A stretch of 64,000 nucleotides of DNA from Gammaproteobacteria bacterium (GCA_016874235.1 VGUJ01000008.1:18718-82717); one strand, 5' to 3'. Positions 8,003-21,361 are shown, counted from the first letter of the stretch. Translations and numbers: made by a program. The notes: a model not told the origin generated them from the sequence alone.

Positions 8003-9292
8003 TCAGACTGGTCGATCGCCGAAAGACAAGTACACCTCGGTGCCCGAATTCTGCGCTCGCCGACGAATCTCGAATGTTCCGCCGAGCTCACGCGCTCGGC
8101 GTCGCATATTCGATACCCCGCGTCCTGGAGCGACATCGTCGGCGATCCCCGCCCCGTCATCCTCGACCTTGATGACATACTCGCGATCACCCATATACCG
8201 GACCGTGACGATGATTTCCCGGGCGCCCGCATGCCGAATGGCATTGTTGATCGCTTCTTGGATGACTCGAAGAACCTGGAGCATTCGCCTCGGCGCCATC
8301 GAGGGCGCACCGCCCAGCTGCACGGTCCACGACAGCCCGATGCCATGCTCGATGATTCGTCTTTCAATACGCGTTTTGTAGTCGACGAGCGCAGCTTCTA
8401 GGCTGTCGTTTTGCTCGCGTAAGGTATCGACCATCAGATGAAGATCCGAGGAGCATTCGCGCAATAGATGCGCCACCTCGGCCTGGCTCATCTCGCCGCG
8501 CTCCACGCGTAAACGAGCTGTGGCGATCTGAGAACCGAGCCCATCATGAATATCGGCCAACAGCATCTCGCGTTCGTGAGCTCGCGACCGAGACACCTCG
8601 AGAACGACCCTCTCTCGTTGGGCGAGATCTCGTTCACGAATACTGATATCGAGAACGAGCGCGATGAATAGCGCAAAGTTAACTAGGCCGATAACGAGCG
8701 TGAACGAAAAAGAAACGGCGGACTGCGACGCCAGAGGCAAACTCAAGAGGTGGGTACCGGTGCTGAGCGCCGCAAGGAGACTCACGAACACCCCGAACAA
8801 CTGAAGGCCAATCAGGGTCACAAAGAGCTTTGCCGCCAGCGAGTGGATTCGCGTGCCGATGCGGTAGGCCAACATGATGGCTCGCGCCAAGATTCCGACG
8901 ACGGAAAGACCGAGGATCAACGAGAACGCTGCCGGGTCGGGAAACAAAAACGGAATCGACAGCATCCCGACGAGGATGAGCGCGCTGCCTTTGAGGTAGC
9001 CCGATATCGGAAAGCTTGGACTCTCGAGCAGGCCAAGCGAGACATTTTTCAACCACGCACCACCGATCGCGCCAATTGAAACGCCCAGCGAACCGATCAG
9101 CCCAAATCCCGCCTCACCGGCCTCGGCAACTAGAAATGCCGCGTAGTACAGCGTGGCGAACAGCCCGCTCGACAAATACAGGTAGACCGCAGTCCCGCGC
9201 GCGCTCCAAAGAATGCCGAGCGAAACCACAGCGAGAACCGCCGATTGAATGGCAAAAATGAGATAGGCGTCTGAGCCGGCGATTGAGCCCAT
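8003..9292 (-). CDS. Membrane sensor histidine kinase, NarL/DesK (HisKA_3) type
   Basis: 429 residues from the ATG at 9290-9292, chosen because the earlier in-frame codons run into the tRNA gene and because AGGTGA lies just upstream. Residues 1-215 form about seven hydrophobic membrane segments. The dimerisation/phosphoacceptor helix follows, with H249 in ADIHDGLGSQ. The ATPase domain has an N-box (EAINNAIRHAG), a G1 box (DDGAGI) and a G2 box (GRGVSNMRRR). This architecture phosphorylates LuxR-type response regulators, but no receiver or LuxR gene lies in the window, so it is an orphan here. The gene starts 15 bases after the CCA end of tRNA-Pro and ends 55 bp before the catabolic operon. It may sense that operon's substrate, but the sequence does not show this. 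Confidence 0.88.
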   Translation of the reverse strand: MGSIAGSDAYLIFAIQSAVLAVVSLGILWSARGTAVYLYLSSGLFATLYYAAFLVAEAGEAGFGLIGSLGVSIGAIGGAWLKNVSLGLLESPSFPISGYLKGSALILVGMLSIPFLFPDPAAFSLILGLSVVGILARAIMLAYRIGTRIHSLAAKLFVTLIGLQLFGVFVSLLAALSTGTHLLSLPLASQSAVSFSFTLVIGLVNFALFIALVLDISIRERDLAQRERVVLEVSRSRAHEREMLLADIHDGLGSQIATARLRVERGEMSQAEVAHLLRECSSDLHLMVDTLREQNDSLEAALVDYKTRIERRIIEHGIGLSWTVQLGGAPSMAPRRMLQVLRVIQEAINNAIRHAGAREIIVTVRYMGDREYVIKVEDDGAGIADDVAPGRGVSNMRRRARELGGTFEIRRRAQNSGTEVYLSFGDRPV

Positions 9293-9307
9293 ATCGTCAC
9301 CTAAAAA

Positions 9308-9384
9308 TGGTCGGGACGCCGAGATTTGAACTCGGGACCCCTTGCACCCCATGCAAGTGCGCTACCAGGCTGCGCCACGTCCCG
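9308..9384 (-). tRNA. tRNA-Pro (anticodon GGG)
   Basis: A 77-base cloverleaf. The acceptor stem is CGGGACG/CGTCCCG, the D arm GCGC-AGCCTGGTA-GCGC, the anticodon stem CTTGC/GCAAG with loop ATGGGGT, and the T arm CCGAG-TTCAAAT-CTCGG, with discriminator A and encoded CCA. The anticodon at loop positions 34-36 is GGG, reading CCC and CCU proline codons. It follows merR and is followed by T5 and, 15 bases later, the kinase ATG. Confidence 0.97.
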
Positions 9385-9460
9385 ACCGACCGTTGACTGT
9401 GGGTTGGACACCCGTTGTCTGGTGGCACCCATCATACCCTGCTCTGGCTGCGGATCTCGC

Positions 9461-9817
9461 TCAACGCCGCAAGATACGGAGAATTTCCTCGAGCTCCAGC
9501 CTCATCTGCCGCACGATTTGCTGGCTCTGCGTCACATCCACTCGCGCCTCTTCGCCCTGGAGCTTGTTTCGAGCGCCGCCGATCGTGAACCCTTGGTCGT
9601 AGAGCAGCGCCCGAATTTGACGGATGACGATGACGTCTTGTCGTTGATAGTAACGACGGTTACCTCGACGCTTGACGGGTTTGAGCTGCGGGAATTCTTG
9701 TTCCCAATAACGAAGCACGTGAGGTTTGACCCCACACAGTTCGGCTACCTCGCCGATGGCGAAATACCGCTTCCCCGGGATCGCCGGCAGTTCGTCGTTA
9801 TTCTTGGCTTCCAACAT
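9461..9817 (-). CDS. MerR-family DNA-binding regulator
   Basis: 118 residues with an N-terminal winged helix-turn-helix of MerR type: [25 protein letters not shown], shown here in part as [11 protein letters not shown], and the wing [12 protein letters not shown]. The C-terminal helix (about residues 80-118) would be the dimerisation coiled coil; no cysteine metal-binding loop is present. The gene directly downstream of ihfA in many Gammaproteobacteria encodes this same short MerR-like protein with unknown target. Its ATG lies inside the 3' end of ihfA (20-bp overlap), so expression is coupled to the pheST-ihfA operon. Confidence 0.88.
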   Translation of the reverse strand: MLEAKNNDELPAIPGKRYFAIGEVAELCGVKPHVLRYWEQEFPQLKPVKRRGNRRYYQRQDVIVIRQIRALLYDQGFTIGGARNKLQGEEARVDVTQSQQIVRQMRLELEEILRILRR

Positions 9818-10097
9818 ACGCTTCGACCCGCGCCTTCAACTTTTGCCCCGGCCGAAAAGTGACCACACGCCTCGCGCTGATCGGAATCTCTTCGCCAGTC
9901 TTCGGATTTCGTCCGGGACGCTGATTTTTATCGCGAAGATCGAAGTTGCCGAAACCGGAAAGTTTGACCTGAGCACCCGAGGACAGCGCCGCTCGCACTT
10001 CCTCGAAAAACAGGTCCACGAGCTCACGAGCTTCACGCTTGTTGAGGCCGAGCTGGTCGAACAGTGCTTCAGCCATCTCCGCCTTAGTCAAAGCCAT
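9798..10097 (-). CDS. ihfA: Integration host factor subunit alpha
   Basis: 99 residues starting [20 protein letters not shown]. The DNABII fold is complete, with the DNA-intercalating beta-arm motif [23 protein letters not shown]-alpha pairs with IHF-beta (encoded at 24757-25059) to bend DNA in transcription, replication and recombination. The ATG at 10095-10097 was chosen over an upstream in-frame start because it matches the family N-terminus. Position after pheT is the classical gammaproteobacterial arrangement. Confidence 0.97.
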   Translation of the reverse strand: MALTKAEMAEALFDQLGLNKREARELVDLFFEEVRAALSSGAQVKLSGFGNFDLRDKNQRPGRNPKTGEEIPISARRVVTFRPGQKLKARVEAYVGSQE

Positions 10098-10163
10098 GTT
10101 GGTACGCCCTGAAATCTCGTTGTTCTGGTTGCGGTACTCGTCCGCGACCCCTGTCACGGAAGA

Positions 10164-13591
<3,428 letters not shown>

Positions 13592-13954
13592 TCAAGCGTT
13601 GCCGAGGGCTGCCTTGACCTTGGTAGCGATCGCCTCGAACGCCGGCGCATCGTGAACCGCGATGTCAGCCAGCATCTTGCGATCGATCTCGATATTCGCG
13701 AGTTTGAGGCCGTTCATCATACGGCTGTACGACAAGCCAAACTGACGCGCCGCTGCGTTGATGCGCTGGATCCAGAGCGCACGATAGTCACGCTTCTTGA
13801 GGCGACGACCCTTATACGCATACTGACCGGCCTTGATGACTGCCTGCTTGGCTGTGCGATACACCTTGCGACGGGCGTTGTAATAACCCTTGGCTTTTCC
13901 AAGAACCTTTTTATGGCGACGACCCGCGGTCACGCCACGCTTTACTCTTGCCAT
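13592..13954 (-). CDS. rplT: Ribosomal protein bL20
   Basis: 120 residues, near-universal L20 sequence: [20 protein letters not shown], then [20 protein letters not shown], and the C-terminal globular part with [21 protein letters not shown]20 is an early assembly protein of the 50S subunit and in several bacteria represses its own operon by binding the mRNA. It is 19 bp downstream of rpmI and 9 bp upstream of pheS. Confidence 0.98.
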   Translation of the reverse strand: MARVKRGVTAGRRHKKVLGKAKGYYNARRKVYRTAKQAVIKAGQYAYKGRRLKKRDYRALWIQRINAAARQFGLSYSRMMNGLKLANIEIDRKMLADIAVHDAPAFEAIATKVKAALGNA

Positions 13955-13973
13955 GTTCGTTTACCTCGGTGGA

Positions 13974-14177
13974 TTACTTGGCGTGCGGGAGCAGTTGGTC
14001 GAGACGACCGACATCACTCTCATGCACGAGACTCGACCCGCCCGAACGAAGCTGACGCTTGGTTTTGCGGGGTTTGTGTCCGAGGTTGTGTCGACGGCCA
14101 GCGGAATAGGACTTATAGCCCTTCGCCGTTTTGCGAAAACGCTTCGCTGCCGCCCGGTTGGTCTTCAACTTGGGCAT
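13974..14177 (-). CDS. rpmI: Ribosomal protein bL35
   Basis: 67 residues: MPKLKTNRAAAKRFRKTAKG then RRHNLGHKPRKTKRQLR, the L35 signature. The ATG at 14175-14177 has GGAG about nine bases upstream. It lies between infC and rplT in the usual order. A 112-bp gap separates it from infC; in E. coli the corresponding gap and infC end take part in L20 control, but no equivalent structure could be shown by eye here. Confidence 0.97.
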   Translation of the reverse strand: MPKLKTNRAAAKRFRKTAKGYKSYSAGRRHNLGHKPRKTKRQLRSGGSSLVHESDVGRLDQLLPHAK

Positions 14178-14289
14178 TGTCAGATACTCCTTTTTCTAGC
14201 GTCGCGCGCAAGGTCTTTGCAGACCCGCTCACGTGCGGATGTTCACGCTGCCGTTCGACCCACCATGGATCGAATCGGCCGTCCAAACA

Positions 14290-14811
14290 TCACTTCTTCT
14301 TCGGCGCAAACACCATGACCACCTGTCGACCTTCCATCAGTGGGTTCTGTTCGACGATCGCCTGCGCGGCGAGGTCTTGAACCAACCGATCGAGAAGTCG
14401 ACGTCCGACCTCTTGATGCGCCATCTCTCGGCCGCGGAAACGCAGGGTTACCTTGGCCTTGTCACCTTCGGTCAGGAAGCGGATGAGATTACGCAATTTG
14501 ACTTGGTAATCTGCCTCTTCCGTACCAGGGCGAAACTTCACTTCCTTGACCTGCTGCTGCTTCTGCTTCTTTTGCGCGGAGTGGGTTTTCTTCTTCTGTT
14601 CGAAGAGAAACTTCCCGAAGTCCATGATCCGGACCACCGGCGGCTCAGCCATCGGTGACACTTCGACGAGGTCGAGCTCACCGCTCTGCGCCATCTGAAG
14701 GGCTTCGAATCGGGTCATGATGCCGGCCTGAGCCCCATCTGCCGCGATCACCCGCACCTGCGGCGCCGTGATTTCCTCATTGCGCCGGATGCGCTTTGTT
14801 GCAGTCGAGAT
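14290..14811 (-). CDS. infC: Translation initiation factor IF-3, ATC start codon
   Basis: 173 residues when read from ATC at 14809-14811. The frame runs from three bases after the thrS stop with no ATG, GTG or TTG before codon 19, yet codons 2-18 encode the conserved IF-3 N-terminus ([14 protein letters not shown]). A GGAGG lies 8 bases before the ATC. Rare AUU/AUC/AUA starts are the known autoregulatory feature of infC, because IF-3 rejects non-canonical starts, including its own. The body is standard: [20 protein letters not shown] in the N domain, a lysine-rich linker, and [16 protein letters not shown] with MVFAPKKK at the end. An alternative GTG at 14755-14757 would delete part of the N domain and is less likely. 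Confidence 0.93.
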   Translation of the reverse strand: MSTATKRIRRNEEITAPQVRVIAADGAQAGIMTRFEALQMAQSGELDLVEVSPMAEPPVVRIMDFGKFLFEQKKKTHSAQKKQKQQQVKEVKFRPGTEEADYQVKLRNLIRFLTEGDKAKVTLRFRGREMAHQEVGRRLLDRLVQDLAAQAIVEQNPLMEGRQVVMVFAPKKK

Positions 14812-14824
14812 ACGTCAATCCTCC
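14809..14824 (-). promoter_or_regulatory. infC ribosome-binding site deciding an ATC start
   Basis: GGAGG at 14820-14824, inside the last codons of thrS, is followed by 8 bases and then ATC. The strong Shine-Dalgarno sequence at ideal spacing supports initiation at ATC and hence IF-3 autoregulation. Confidence 0.85.
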
Positions 14825-16743
14825 AAAGTTCGGCGACCGCGGCTTTCTAGCTCGACGCGCAACCGCTCGACAAACGTCTGCGGAGACATCTGACCCAGAT
14901 CCTTGCCGCTGCGGGTACGCACGGACAGAAGCTGCGCTGCTACTTCCTTGTCGCCTGCCACCAATAGGTAGGGCACGCGCTGCAGCGTGTGTTCACGAAT
15001 CTTAAAGCCGATTTTCTCGTTGCGCAAGTCGATGTCGACCCGAAGCCCCTGATTTTTAAGGAATTCGGCAACCTCCCGGAGGTAGGCATCCTGGCGATCC
15101 GTGATCCCGAGCAGGACCACCTGCGCGGGCGCGAGCCAGGTGGGCAGTCGACCGGCATGGTGTTCGATCAAAATGCCCAAGAAACGCTCCAGCGAGCCGA
15201 AAATGGCGCGGTGGAGCATCACGGGGATCTGCTTATGGCTGCCCTCATCGATGTAGTGCGCCCCGAGCCTGCCGGGCAGATTCAGGTCCACCTGCAGGGT
15301 GCCGCACTGCCAATCCCGACCAATGGCGTCCCGGAGCACGAATTCGAGTTTCGGACCGTAGAACGCGCCCTCCCCCGGGTTGAGGGTGAACTCGATACCC
15401 GCGACCGTCGCCGCCTCCTTGAGCGCCGCCTCGGCCTTGTCCCAGATGTCATCCGAGCCGACCCGCTTGGCCGGTCGGTCAGAGAACTTGATCCGCACGT
15501 CATCGAACCCGAAGTCTCGATAGATCTCGAGGATCAGTCGGGTCACCGCGACCGACTCCTCAGTGATCTGATCGGGACTCACGAAAAGATGCGCGTCGTC
15601 CTGCGTGAAGGCGCGGACCCGCATCAAACCGTGCAGCGCTCCAGAGGGTTCGTAGCGATGAACCTTGCCGAACTCGGCATAGCGAATCGGCAGGTCGCGG
15701 TAGCTGCGAAGACCCTGCTTGAAGATCTGGACATGTCCCGGACAGTTCATCGGCTTGATGGCGTAGACGCGTTCGTCGGGCGTCTGCGTCGTGAACATGT
15801 TCTCGCCGAACTTCTCCCAGTGACCGGAGGCCTCCCAGAGGCTCCGGTCCATGAGCTCGGGACCGTTCACTTCCTGGAATCCGGCGACCCGCTGCTTATC
15901 GCGCATGTAGCCGATCAGGGATTGGAACACGCTCCAGCCCTTCGGATGCCAAAATACGGCGCCCGGGGCTTCTTCCTGCATGTGGAAGAGATCGAGCTCG
16001 CGGCCGATCTTGCGATGATCACGCTTCTCAGCGTCTTCGAGGCGGGTTAGATAATCTTTGAGATCTTTGTCGTGAGTCCAAGCCGTGCCGTAGATGCGCT
16101 GCAGCATCTCGTTGCGCGAGTCGCCGCGCCAGTAGGCACCGGCCACTTTCATCAGCTTGAATACTTTGAGTTTGCCCGTCGACGGCACGTGCGGACCTCG
16201 GCACAGGTCGACCCACTTACCCTGCCCGTACAAACTGATCGGCTCGTTCGACGGAATACTCGCGATGATCTCAGCTTTGTAGTGCTCGCCTAAATTTTTG
16301 AAGAAGCTCACGGCGTCATCGCGAGCCATTTCGCGACGCGTGACCTCGAGATTTTCTGACGACAGCTCGCGCATCTTGTCTTCGATGGCTGCGAGATCCT
16401 CGGGCGTGAAGGGACGCTTGTACGCGAAGTCGTAGTAAAACCCATCTTCGATGACCGGCCCGATCGTGACCTGCGCATCGGGGAAGAGCGACTGCACCGC
16501 CTGCGCCAACAAGTGAGCCGTCGAATGCCGAATCACCTCGAGGGCATCAGGGTGTTTATCGGTGACGATTTCGAGCCGCGCGTCTTGCGCGATCTTGAAG
16601 GACGTATCGACGAGCGCTCCGGACACCTTGCCCGCCAAAGCGGCTTTCGCGAGTCCCGCGCCGATACTGGCGGCGACCTCAGCGACCGTCACCGCCTGAT
16701 CGTAGGTTCTTTGACTGCCATCGGGCAGGGTTATCACGGGCAT
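14815..16743 (-). CDS. thrS: Threonyl-tRNA synthetase
   Basis: 642 residues from the ATG at 16741-16743, which gives the family N-terminus [18 protein letters not shown] (TGS domain). The editing domain (about 65-225) has [11 protein letters not shown]. The class II core includes [10 protein letters not shown] with the zinc cysteine, motif 2 [20 protein letters not shown], and motif 3 in [21 protein letters not shown]. The anticodon-binding domain ends the protein. A 13-bp terminator hairpin lies between tRNA-Val and this gene, and the operon thrS-infC-rpmI-rplT-pheST-ihfA starts here. ThrS in relatives represses its own translation through a tRNA-like leader; the 46-base stretch before the ATG is too short to judge. 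Confidence 0.98.
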   Translation of the reverse strand: MPVITLPDGSQRTYDQAVTVAEVAASIGAGLAKAALAGKVSGALVDTSFKIAQDARLEIVTDKHPDALEVIRHSTAHLLAQAVQSLFPDAQVTIGPVIEDGFYYDFAYKRPFTPEDLAAIEDKMRELSSENLEVTRREMARDDAVSFFKNLGEHYKAEIIASIPSNEPISLYGQGKWVDLCRGPHVPSTGKLKVFKLMKVAGAYWRGDSRNEMLQRIYGTAWTHDKDLKDYLTRLEDAEKRDHRKIGRELDLFHMQEEAPGAVFWHPKGWSVFQSLIGYMRDKQRVAGFQEVNGPELMDRSLWEASGHWEKFGENMFTTQTPDERVYAIKPMNCPGHVQIFKQGLRSYRDLPIRYAEFGKVHRYEPSGALHGLMRVRAFTQDDAHLFVSPDQITEESVAVTRLILEIYRDFGFDDVRIKFSDRPAKRVGSDDIWDKAEAALKEAATVAGIEFTLNPGEGAFYGPKLEFVLRDAIGRDWQCGTLQVDLNLPGRLGAHYIDEGSHKQIPVMLHRAIFGSLERFLGILIEHHAGRLPTWLAPAQVVLLGITDRQDAYLREVAEFLKNQGLRVDIDLRNEKIGFKIREHTLQRVPYLLVAGDKEVAAQLLSVRTRSGKDLGQMSPQTFVERLRVELESRGRRTLED

Positions 16744-16789
16744 GGTTGCCGGTCTCCATCTCGTCGCAGCGCCACCACGGCGCCATGGC

Positions 16790-16822
16790 AAAAGGGGCGC
16801 TTCCGCGATGCGAAAACGCCCC
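16790..16822 (-). terminator. Rho-independent terminator between tRNA-Val and thrS
   Basis: On the minus strand a hairpin spans 16822 to 16794. Its arms begin GGGGCG and end CGCCCC, the stem extends to 13 pairs if G-U pairs are allowed, and the loop is 3 bases; TTTT follows at 16793-16790. It starts 9 bases after the tRNA-Val CCA end. It probably ends the tRNA-Val transcript and may attenuate read-through into thrS. Confidence 0.75.
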
Positions 16823-16830
16823 AGCCGAAT

Positions 16831-16905
16831 TGGTAGGCGCGAGTGGGATCGAACCACCGACCACCACCATGTCAAGGTGATGCTCTACCACTGAGCTACG
16901 CGCCT
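16831..16905 (-). tRNA. tRNA-Val (anticodon GAC)
   Basis: A 75-base cloverleaf. The acceptor stem is AGGCGCG/CGCGCCT, the D arm GCTC-AGTGGTA-GAGC, the anticodon stem TCACC/GGTGG with loop TTGACAT, and the T arm GGTGG-TTCGATC-CCACT, with encoded CCA. Anticodon GAC reads GUC and GUU. It lies 23 bp after the oxidoreductase stop and is followed by a strong terminator. Confidence 0.97.
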
Positions 16906-16928
16906 GCAGAAAGGCCGCGAACGATACC

Positions 16929-19205
16929 TTAGGCACCGACCAGCGGCAACCGGCGGACCCGTCGCCCAGTCAGTGCGGCCAAGGCGCTCGCCACCGCCGG
17001 GGCGACCGGTGGGACACCCGGCTCCCCGACCCCGCCTGGAGGCGCCTCGCTCGGAACGATCCACGTTTCGATAGCGGGCGACTCCGCAAAACGAACCACG
17101 GGATATACGTCGAAGTTGCCCTGCTCGACGCTGCCGTCTTTGAAGCTAATCCGCCCATAAAGCGTGGCGGAGAGCCCGTAGATGATCGAACTTTCGAGCT
17201 GCTGCGCGACGAGGTTGGGATTCACGGCAACGCCGCAGTCGATCGCCGCCACCATCCGGTGCACTCGCGGAACGCCGTTTTCACCCTCGGACACGTCAGC
17301 AACGAGACCGACGATGCTGCCGAAGCTCTCGTGGAGGGCCACGCCGCGCGCCACGGGACGGCCATCCGGCGTGGTCCCGACCGAACGACCCCAATCCGCT
17401 TTCTCCGCAACCAACTTGAGCACCGCGGCGTGACGCGGTCGATCGGTGAGATGACTGAGTCGGAACTCGACCGGGTCACGCTTGGCGAGCACCGCAAGTT
17501 CGTCGATGAACGATTCATTGAAGAACCCTTGCTGGGAATGACCGACCGAGCGCCAAAACCCGACGCCGACCGGCAGTTCGACGGTCGAGTGAGTGATCTT
17601 GTAATGCTCAAAGACGTAGACCTGATCGGCCGTACCCTCGACGTTGCTCGCGTCGCTGCCAGGCGATGGCATGCCGAGCTGACGCGGTATCGCCTGTGCG
17701 GCGATCGACTGACCGGCGGTGTGACATTGATAGGCCGTGACCTTCCCCGTCGCCGGATCGAGCGCCGCCGAAAGCTGCGCTCGTACCGCGGGACGATAGA
17801 AGTCGTGACGCGTGTCTTGCTCGCGCCGCCATTGCAGCTGGACAAGTTTGCCGGGCACGGCGCGACCCAGCGCCGCCGCGAGCGCGATGAAATCAGAATC
17901 AAGTCGTCGACCGAAAGCGCCTCCCAGCAAGAGGGGCACGAGCGTGACCTGCTCGGGATCGAGCTCGAATACTTTGGCCGCCACATCACGCGATACGTTT
18001 TGGACCTGAACGCCTGCCCAAACCGTCGCGCGAGTCGTTTCGTATTTGACCGCACAGCACAAGGGCTCCATCGCGGCGTGCGCGAGGTACGGCACCTCGT
18101 ACTCGGCTCGGAGCATCGACGAGGCGCCCTGAATGATCTTCTCCGCCTCCCCTTTCTCACGGTAGACATCGCGAGACGAGTGAGCGCGGACACCCTCAGC
18201 GAGCGCATCGGCGATCAGGGACTGATCGAACGCACCCGCGGCTCCCGGACTCCAGGTCGCTTTAAGAGACTCTACGGCACGTCGTGCTCGCCATCTTTGA
18301 TCGGCTATCACACCGATCGCTGCAGGCGCGCCGGCCGCCGGCGGAATCACCACAACCTCCACGACCCCGGGCGAGGCTCGCGCCGCCGTCTCATCGAAAC
18401 TCACTAACGATCCGCCGACCACCGGGCAAAGCTCGAGTTCGGCATACAGCATCCCCGGCTCGTGGACGTCCGCCGCAAATACGGCGGAGCCCGTGACTTT
18501 GTCGATGGCCTCCAAGCGTTTGGCCGGAGTCCCGATCAAGGTCCACTCGCGAGGCGACTTCAATGAAAAATCGGAGACGGTCTCGATCGCCTCGTCACCG
18601 AGCGACACGATGGCACCAAACGTCATGGCCTGGCCGTCGCGGCGGACGACCCGCCCCGCGTTCACTGAGCAGTCGGACGCAGGAATGTTCCAGTGTCGTG
18701 CCGCCGATGCTCTGAGCGATTCGCGCGCCATCGCGCCCGCCTCGCGCAGGACGATCCATAGGTCGGGAATGCTGGTCGACCCGCCGGTGACCATAAATCC
18801 GATCTCACGCACCAACTTGGCTGTGAAGTGCGTCGCCAATCGAGTTGAGATCGGCGGGTTCGTATCGCTCAGCGCAGGGTTGCCGCCGGCCACCTTCACG
18901 TTGTTATAAACGCTCGCGATCGGCGCCGCGGCGATTTGGATCGAATCGAGTGCACATCCGAGCTCCTCGGCGAGCAACATCGCGAGTCCGGTATGGGTGC
19001 CCTGTCCCATCTCCGCGCGAGGCATGAAGAGTGTGATCGAGTCATCACGGCCAATGCGCACCCAAGCATTCGGCGCGAAAGAGTCAGCGTCCTCCAGAAG
19101 ATCTGCACCGCCTGTCATTCGTTGACGCGGAGGTAGCACGCCCCACCCCACTGCGAGCGCGCCGAGCGAGCCAAGACCCAACCAGAGAACGGTACGACGT
19201 TTCAT
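16929..19205 (-). CDS. Molybdopterin-binding oxidoreductase subunit, isoquinoline 1-oxidoreductase beta (IorB) type
   Basis: 758 residues of the xanthine dehydrogenase family large subunit. The N-terminus [20 protein letters not shown] has twin arginines and a hydrophobic stretch, suggesting Tat export or a membrane anchor. Molybdenum-cofactor motifs include [20 protein letters not shown], and [14 protein letters not shown] near the end holds the expected catalytic glutamate E728. The family hydroxylates N-heterocycles or oxidises aldehydes. The [2Fe-2S] small subunit (IorA type) normally encoded next to it is absent here; uvrB is upstream (4-bp overlap) and tRNA-Val downstream. It may use a remote small subunit or an unrelated electron carrier. 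The family is sure; substrate and partner are unknown. Confidence 0.87.
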   Translation of the reverse strand: MKRRTVLWLGLGSLGALAVGWGVLPPRQRMTGGADLLEDADSFAPNAWVRIGRDDSITLFMPRAEMGQGTHTGLAMLLAEELGCALDSIQIAAAPIASVYNNVKVAGGNPALSDTNPPISTRLATHFTAKLVREIGFMVTGGSTSIPDLWIVLREAGAMARESLRASAARHWNIPASDCSVNAGRVVRRDGQAMTFGAIVSLGDEAIETVSDFSLKSPREWTLIGTPAKRLEAIDKVTGSAVFAADVHEPGMLYAELELCPVVGGSLVSFDETAARASPGVVEVVVIPPAAGAPAAIGVIADQRWRARRAVESLKATWSPGAAGAFDQSLIADALAEGVRAHSSRDVYREKGEAEKIIQGASSMLRAEYEVPYLAHAAMEPLCCAVKYETTRATVWAGVQVQNVSRDVAAKVFELDPEQVTLVPLLLGGAFGRRLDSDFIALAAALGRAVPGKLVQLQWRREQDTRHDFYRPAVRAQLSAALDPATGKVTAYQCHTAGQSIAAQAIPRQLGMPSPGSDASNVEGTADQVYVFEHYKITHSTVELPVGVGFWRSVGHSQQGFFNESFIDELAVLAKRDPVEFRLSHLTDRPRHAAVLKLVAEKADWGRSVGTTPDGRPVARGVALHESFGSIVGLVADVSEGENGVPRVHRMVAAIDCGVAVNPNLVAQQLESSIIYGLSATLYGRISFKDGSVEQGNFDVYPVVRFAESPAIETWIVPSEAPPGGVGEPGVPPVAPAVASALAALTGRRVRRLPLVGA

Positions 19206-21259
19206 CCTGCCTTCACCTCCGGCAAGCCGAATCCGGCGCGCCGCAACACTTCGATTTCATCGCGCAAACGCGCGGCCTCTTCAAACTCGAGATTGCGTGC
19301 ATGCTTGAACATCTCAGATTCGATCTGCTTCATGCGACGTAGCGCCTGCTCGGGTCGCAACCCGTGGACCGACGGCGTCTGTGTAGCGCCCGTCGGTTTC
19401 TTTGCCCCCTTCCCAAGCCGTGCGCCAAGCTTGCCTTTCGGTAGCGGAGCACCGCCCTCGGCCCGGGCACCCTCCATGACATCGACCACTTGCTTGACGA
19501 TGCCACGGGGCGTGATGCCATGCGCCTTGTTGAAAGCAACTTGCTTCTGCCGTCGGCGCTCTGTCTCTTCGATCGCACGCTGCATCGAACCGGTCATTCG
19601 ATCGGCATAGAGAATGGCTCGCCCATTGACGTTGCGAGCGGCACGACCAATCGTCTGGATCAACGAATTCGTCGATCGGAGGAAGCCTTCCTTGTCGGAG
19701 TCGAGGACCGCCACGAGCGCCACCTCGGGCATGTCGAGCCCCTCACGCAGAAGGTTGATGCCGACCAGCACGTCGAACACACCAAGACGCAAGTCACGAA
19801 TGATTTCGCTGCGTTCAACGGTCTCGATATCGGAGTGAAGATACCGAACCTTGACGTCATGCTCATCGAGATACTCTGTAAGATCTTCGGCCATACGCTT
19901 TGTGAGCGTGGTGATCAGCACTCGTTCCTGCCGCGCCACGCACTGCAAGATCTCCGATAGGACGTCATCCACCTGGGTCCGAACGGGTCTCACCTCCACA
20001 TTCGGATCGACGAGCCCGGTGGGTCGTACAACTTGCTCGACCACCTGAGAGGCATGACGGGCCTCGTAATCACTCGGGGTGGCCGACACGAAAATCATTT
20101 GAGGTGCAAGTCGCTCCCATTCCTCGAACTTCAACGGACGATTATCGAGTGCCGAGGGCAAGCGGAATCCATACTCAACCAGCGTCTCTTTACGTGACCG
20201 GTCGCCTTTGTACATCGCGCCGAGTTGGGGCAAGGTCTGATGGCTCTCATCGACCACCAGCAAAGAATTTGGCGGTAAGTAATCGTAGAGACACGGCGGT
20301 GGCTCGCCGGGTTCGCGTCCCGACAGGTACCTCGAGTAGTTCTCGATGCCGGCGCAGTACCCCACCTCTTTCATCATCTCCATGTCGAACATCGTTCGTT
20401 GTTCGAGACGCTGCGCTTCCACGAGCTTATCGGCTGAGCGAAGTTCGATGAGCCGCTCCCGGAGCTCCTCGCGAATGTGGTCGATCGCCTGGATCAATCG
20501 GTCTTTCGGGGTGACGAAGTGGGTACCCGGATAGACCGTGAAACGCGGGACCTTGCGGACGACGGATCCGGTCAAGGGGTCGAAGATTGAGAGACTGTCG
20601 ATGGTGTCGTCAAAGAGTTCGACGCGAACCGCATCACGCCCCGATTCCGCAGGAAAGATGTCGATGATGTCACCACGAACCCGAAACGTGCCCTGAGAAA
20701 AATCGATCTCGTTGCGCGTGTACTGCATGTCCGCCAATCGTCGTAGCAACTTGCGCTGATCGAGGCGCTCGCCACGCACAAGGTGCAACACCATCGCCAA
20801 GTAGGTCTCGGGGTCACCGAGACCGTAAATCGAGGACACCGTGGCGACGATGATGCAATCGGGTCTTTCGAGCAGCGCCTTCGTCGCCGAAAGGCGCATT
20901 TGTTCGATGTGTTCGTTGATCGAAGCGTCTTTCTCGATATAGGTGTCACTCGCAGGCACATACGCTTCGGGTTGGTAGTAATCGTAGTACGACACGAAGT
21001 ACTCGACGGCGTTATCAGGAAAGAACTCCCTGAACTCGCCGTAGAGCTGCGCCGCGAGTGTTTTGTTGTGGGCCAGAACCAAGGTCGGTCTCTGAACGGC
21101 CTGGATGACGTTCGCGACCGTGAACGTTTTGCCGCTACCGGTGACCCCGAGCAGGGTTTGGTGGGCGAGCCCATTTCGAAGCCCGTCGATCAGACCAGCG
21201 ATGGCCGCCGGCTGATCCCCGGCGGGTTGGTAATCGGATTTGAGCCTGAATTCGGCCAT
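19202..21259 (-). CDS. uvrB: Excinuclease ABC subunit B
   Basis: 685 residues. Walker A GVTGSGKT is at 38-45. The beta-hairpin that probes damaged DNA is in [17 protein letters not shown], helicase motifs include [26 protein letters not shown] and [12 protein letters not shown], and the C-terminal UVR domain (about 645-680) holds [18 protein letters not shown]. UvrB verifies lesions in nucleotide excision repair with UvrA and UvrC. A TATAGT element at 21269-21274 just upstream could be a -10 box. No E. coli type SOS box (CTG-N10-CAG) is visible in the 50 bases before the ATG. The stop overlaps the start of the oxidoreductase gene by 4 bp, an unusual pairing. Confidence 0.98.
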   Translation of the reverse strand: MAEFRLKSDYQPAGDQPAAIAGLIDGLRNGLAHQTLLGVTGSGKTFTVANVIQAVQRPTLVLAHNKTLAAQLYGEFREFFPDNAVEYFVSYYDYYQPEAYVPASDTYIEKDASINEHIEQMRLSATKALLERPDCIIVATVSSIYGLGDPETYLAMVLHLVRGERLDQRKLLRRLADMQYTRNEIDFSQGTFRVRGDIIDIFPAESGRDAVRVELFDDTIDSLSIFDPLTGSVVRKVPRFTVYPGTHFVTPKDRLIQAIDHIREELRERLIELRSADKLVEAQRLEQRTMFDMEMMKEVGYCAGIENYSRYLSGREPGEPPPCLYDYLPPNSLLVVDESHQTLPQLGAMYKGDRSRKETLVEYGFRLPSALDNRPLKFEEWERLAPQMIFVSATPSDYEARHASQVVEQVVRPTGLVDPNVEVRPVRTQVDDVLSEILQCVARQERVLITTLTKRMAEDLTEYLDEHDVKVRYLHSDIETVERSEIIRDLRLGVFDVLVGINLLREGLDMPEVALVAVLDSDKEGFLRSTNSLIQTIGRAARNVNGRAILYADRMTGSMQRAIEETERRRQKQVAFNKAHGITPRGIVKQVVDVMEGARAEGGAPLPKGKLGARLGKGAKKPTGATQTPSVHGLRPEQALRRMKQIESEMFKHARNLEFEEAARLRDEIEVLRRAGFGLPEVKAG

Positions 21260-21341
21260 ATGGGGCTTACTATATCGACTCGAGGCGGCCGATGTTCTAG
21301 CTAGTTTTCGAGCGCTGTGCGGGGCCGCTTGACGGGCCGCA

Positions 21342-21361
21342 GCGCATTCCAGAGAATGCGC
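21342..21361. repeat. Perfect 8-bp inverted repeat between uvrB and tRNA-Asn
   Basis: GCGCATTC at 21342-21349 and GAATGCGC at 21354-21361 flank a 4-base loop. On the plus strand TTTT follows five bases later. It lies 20 bases upstream of tRNA-Asn. It could be a weak terminator for plus-strand transcription or a protein-binding site; its role cannot be told. Confidence 0.45.

Noticed and set aside
17259..18407. 382-codon plus-strand reading frame opposite the molybdenum hydroxylase gene
   Set aside because: Composition is typical antisense of high-GC coding DNA, rich in Arg and His with no recognisable fold.
21260..21310. SOS (LexA) box upstream of uvrB
   Set aside because: No CTG-N10-CAG or other clear LexA palindrome was found in the short upstream region.
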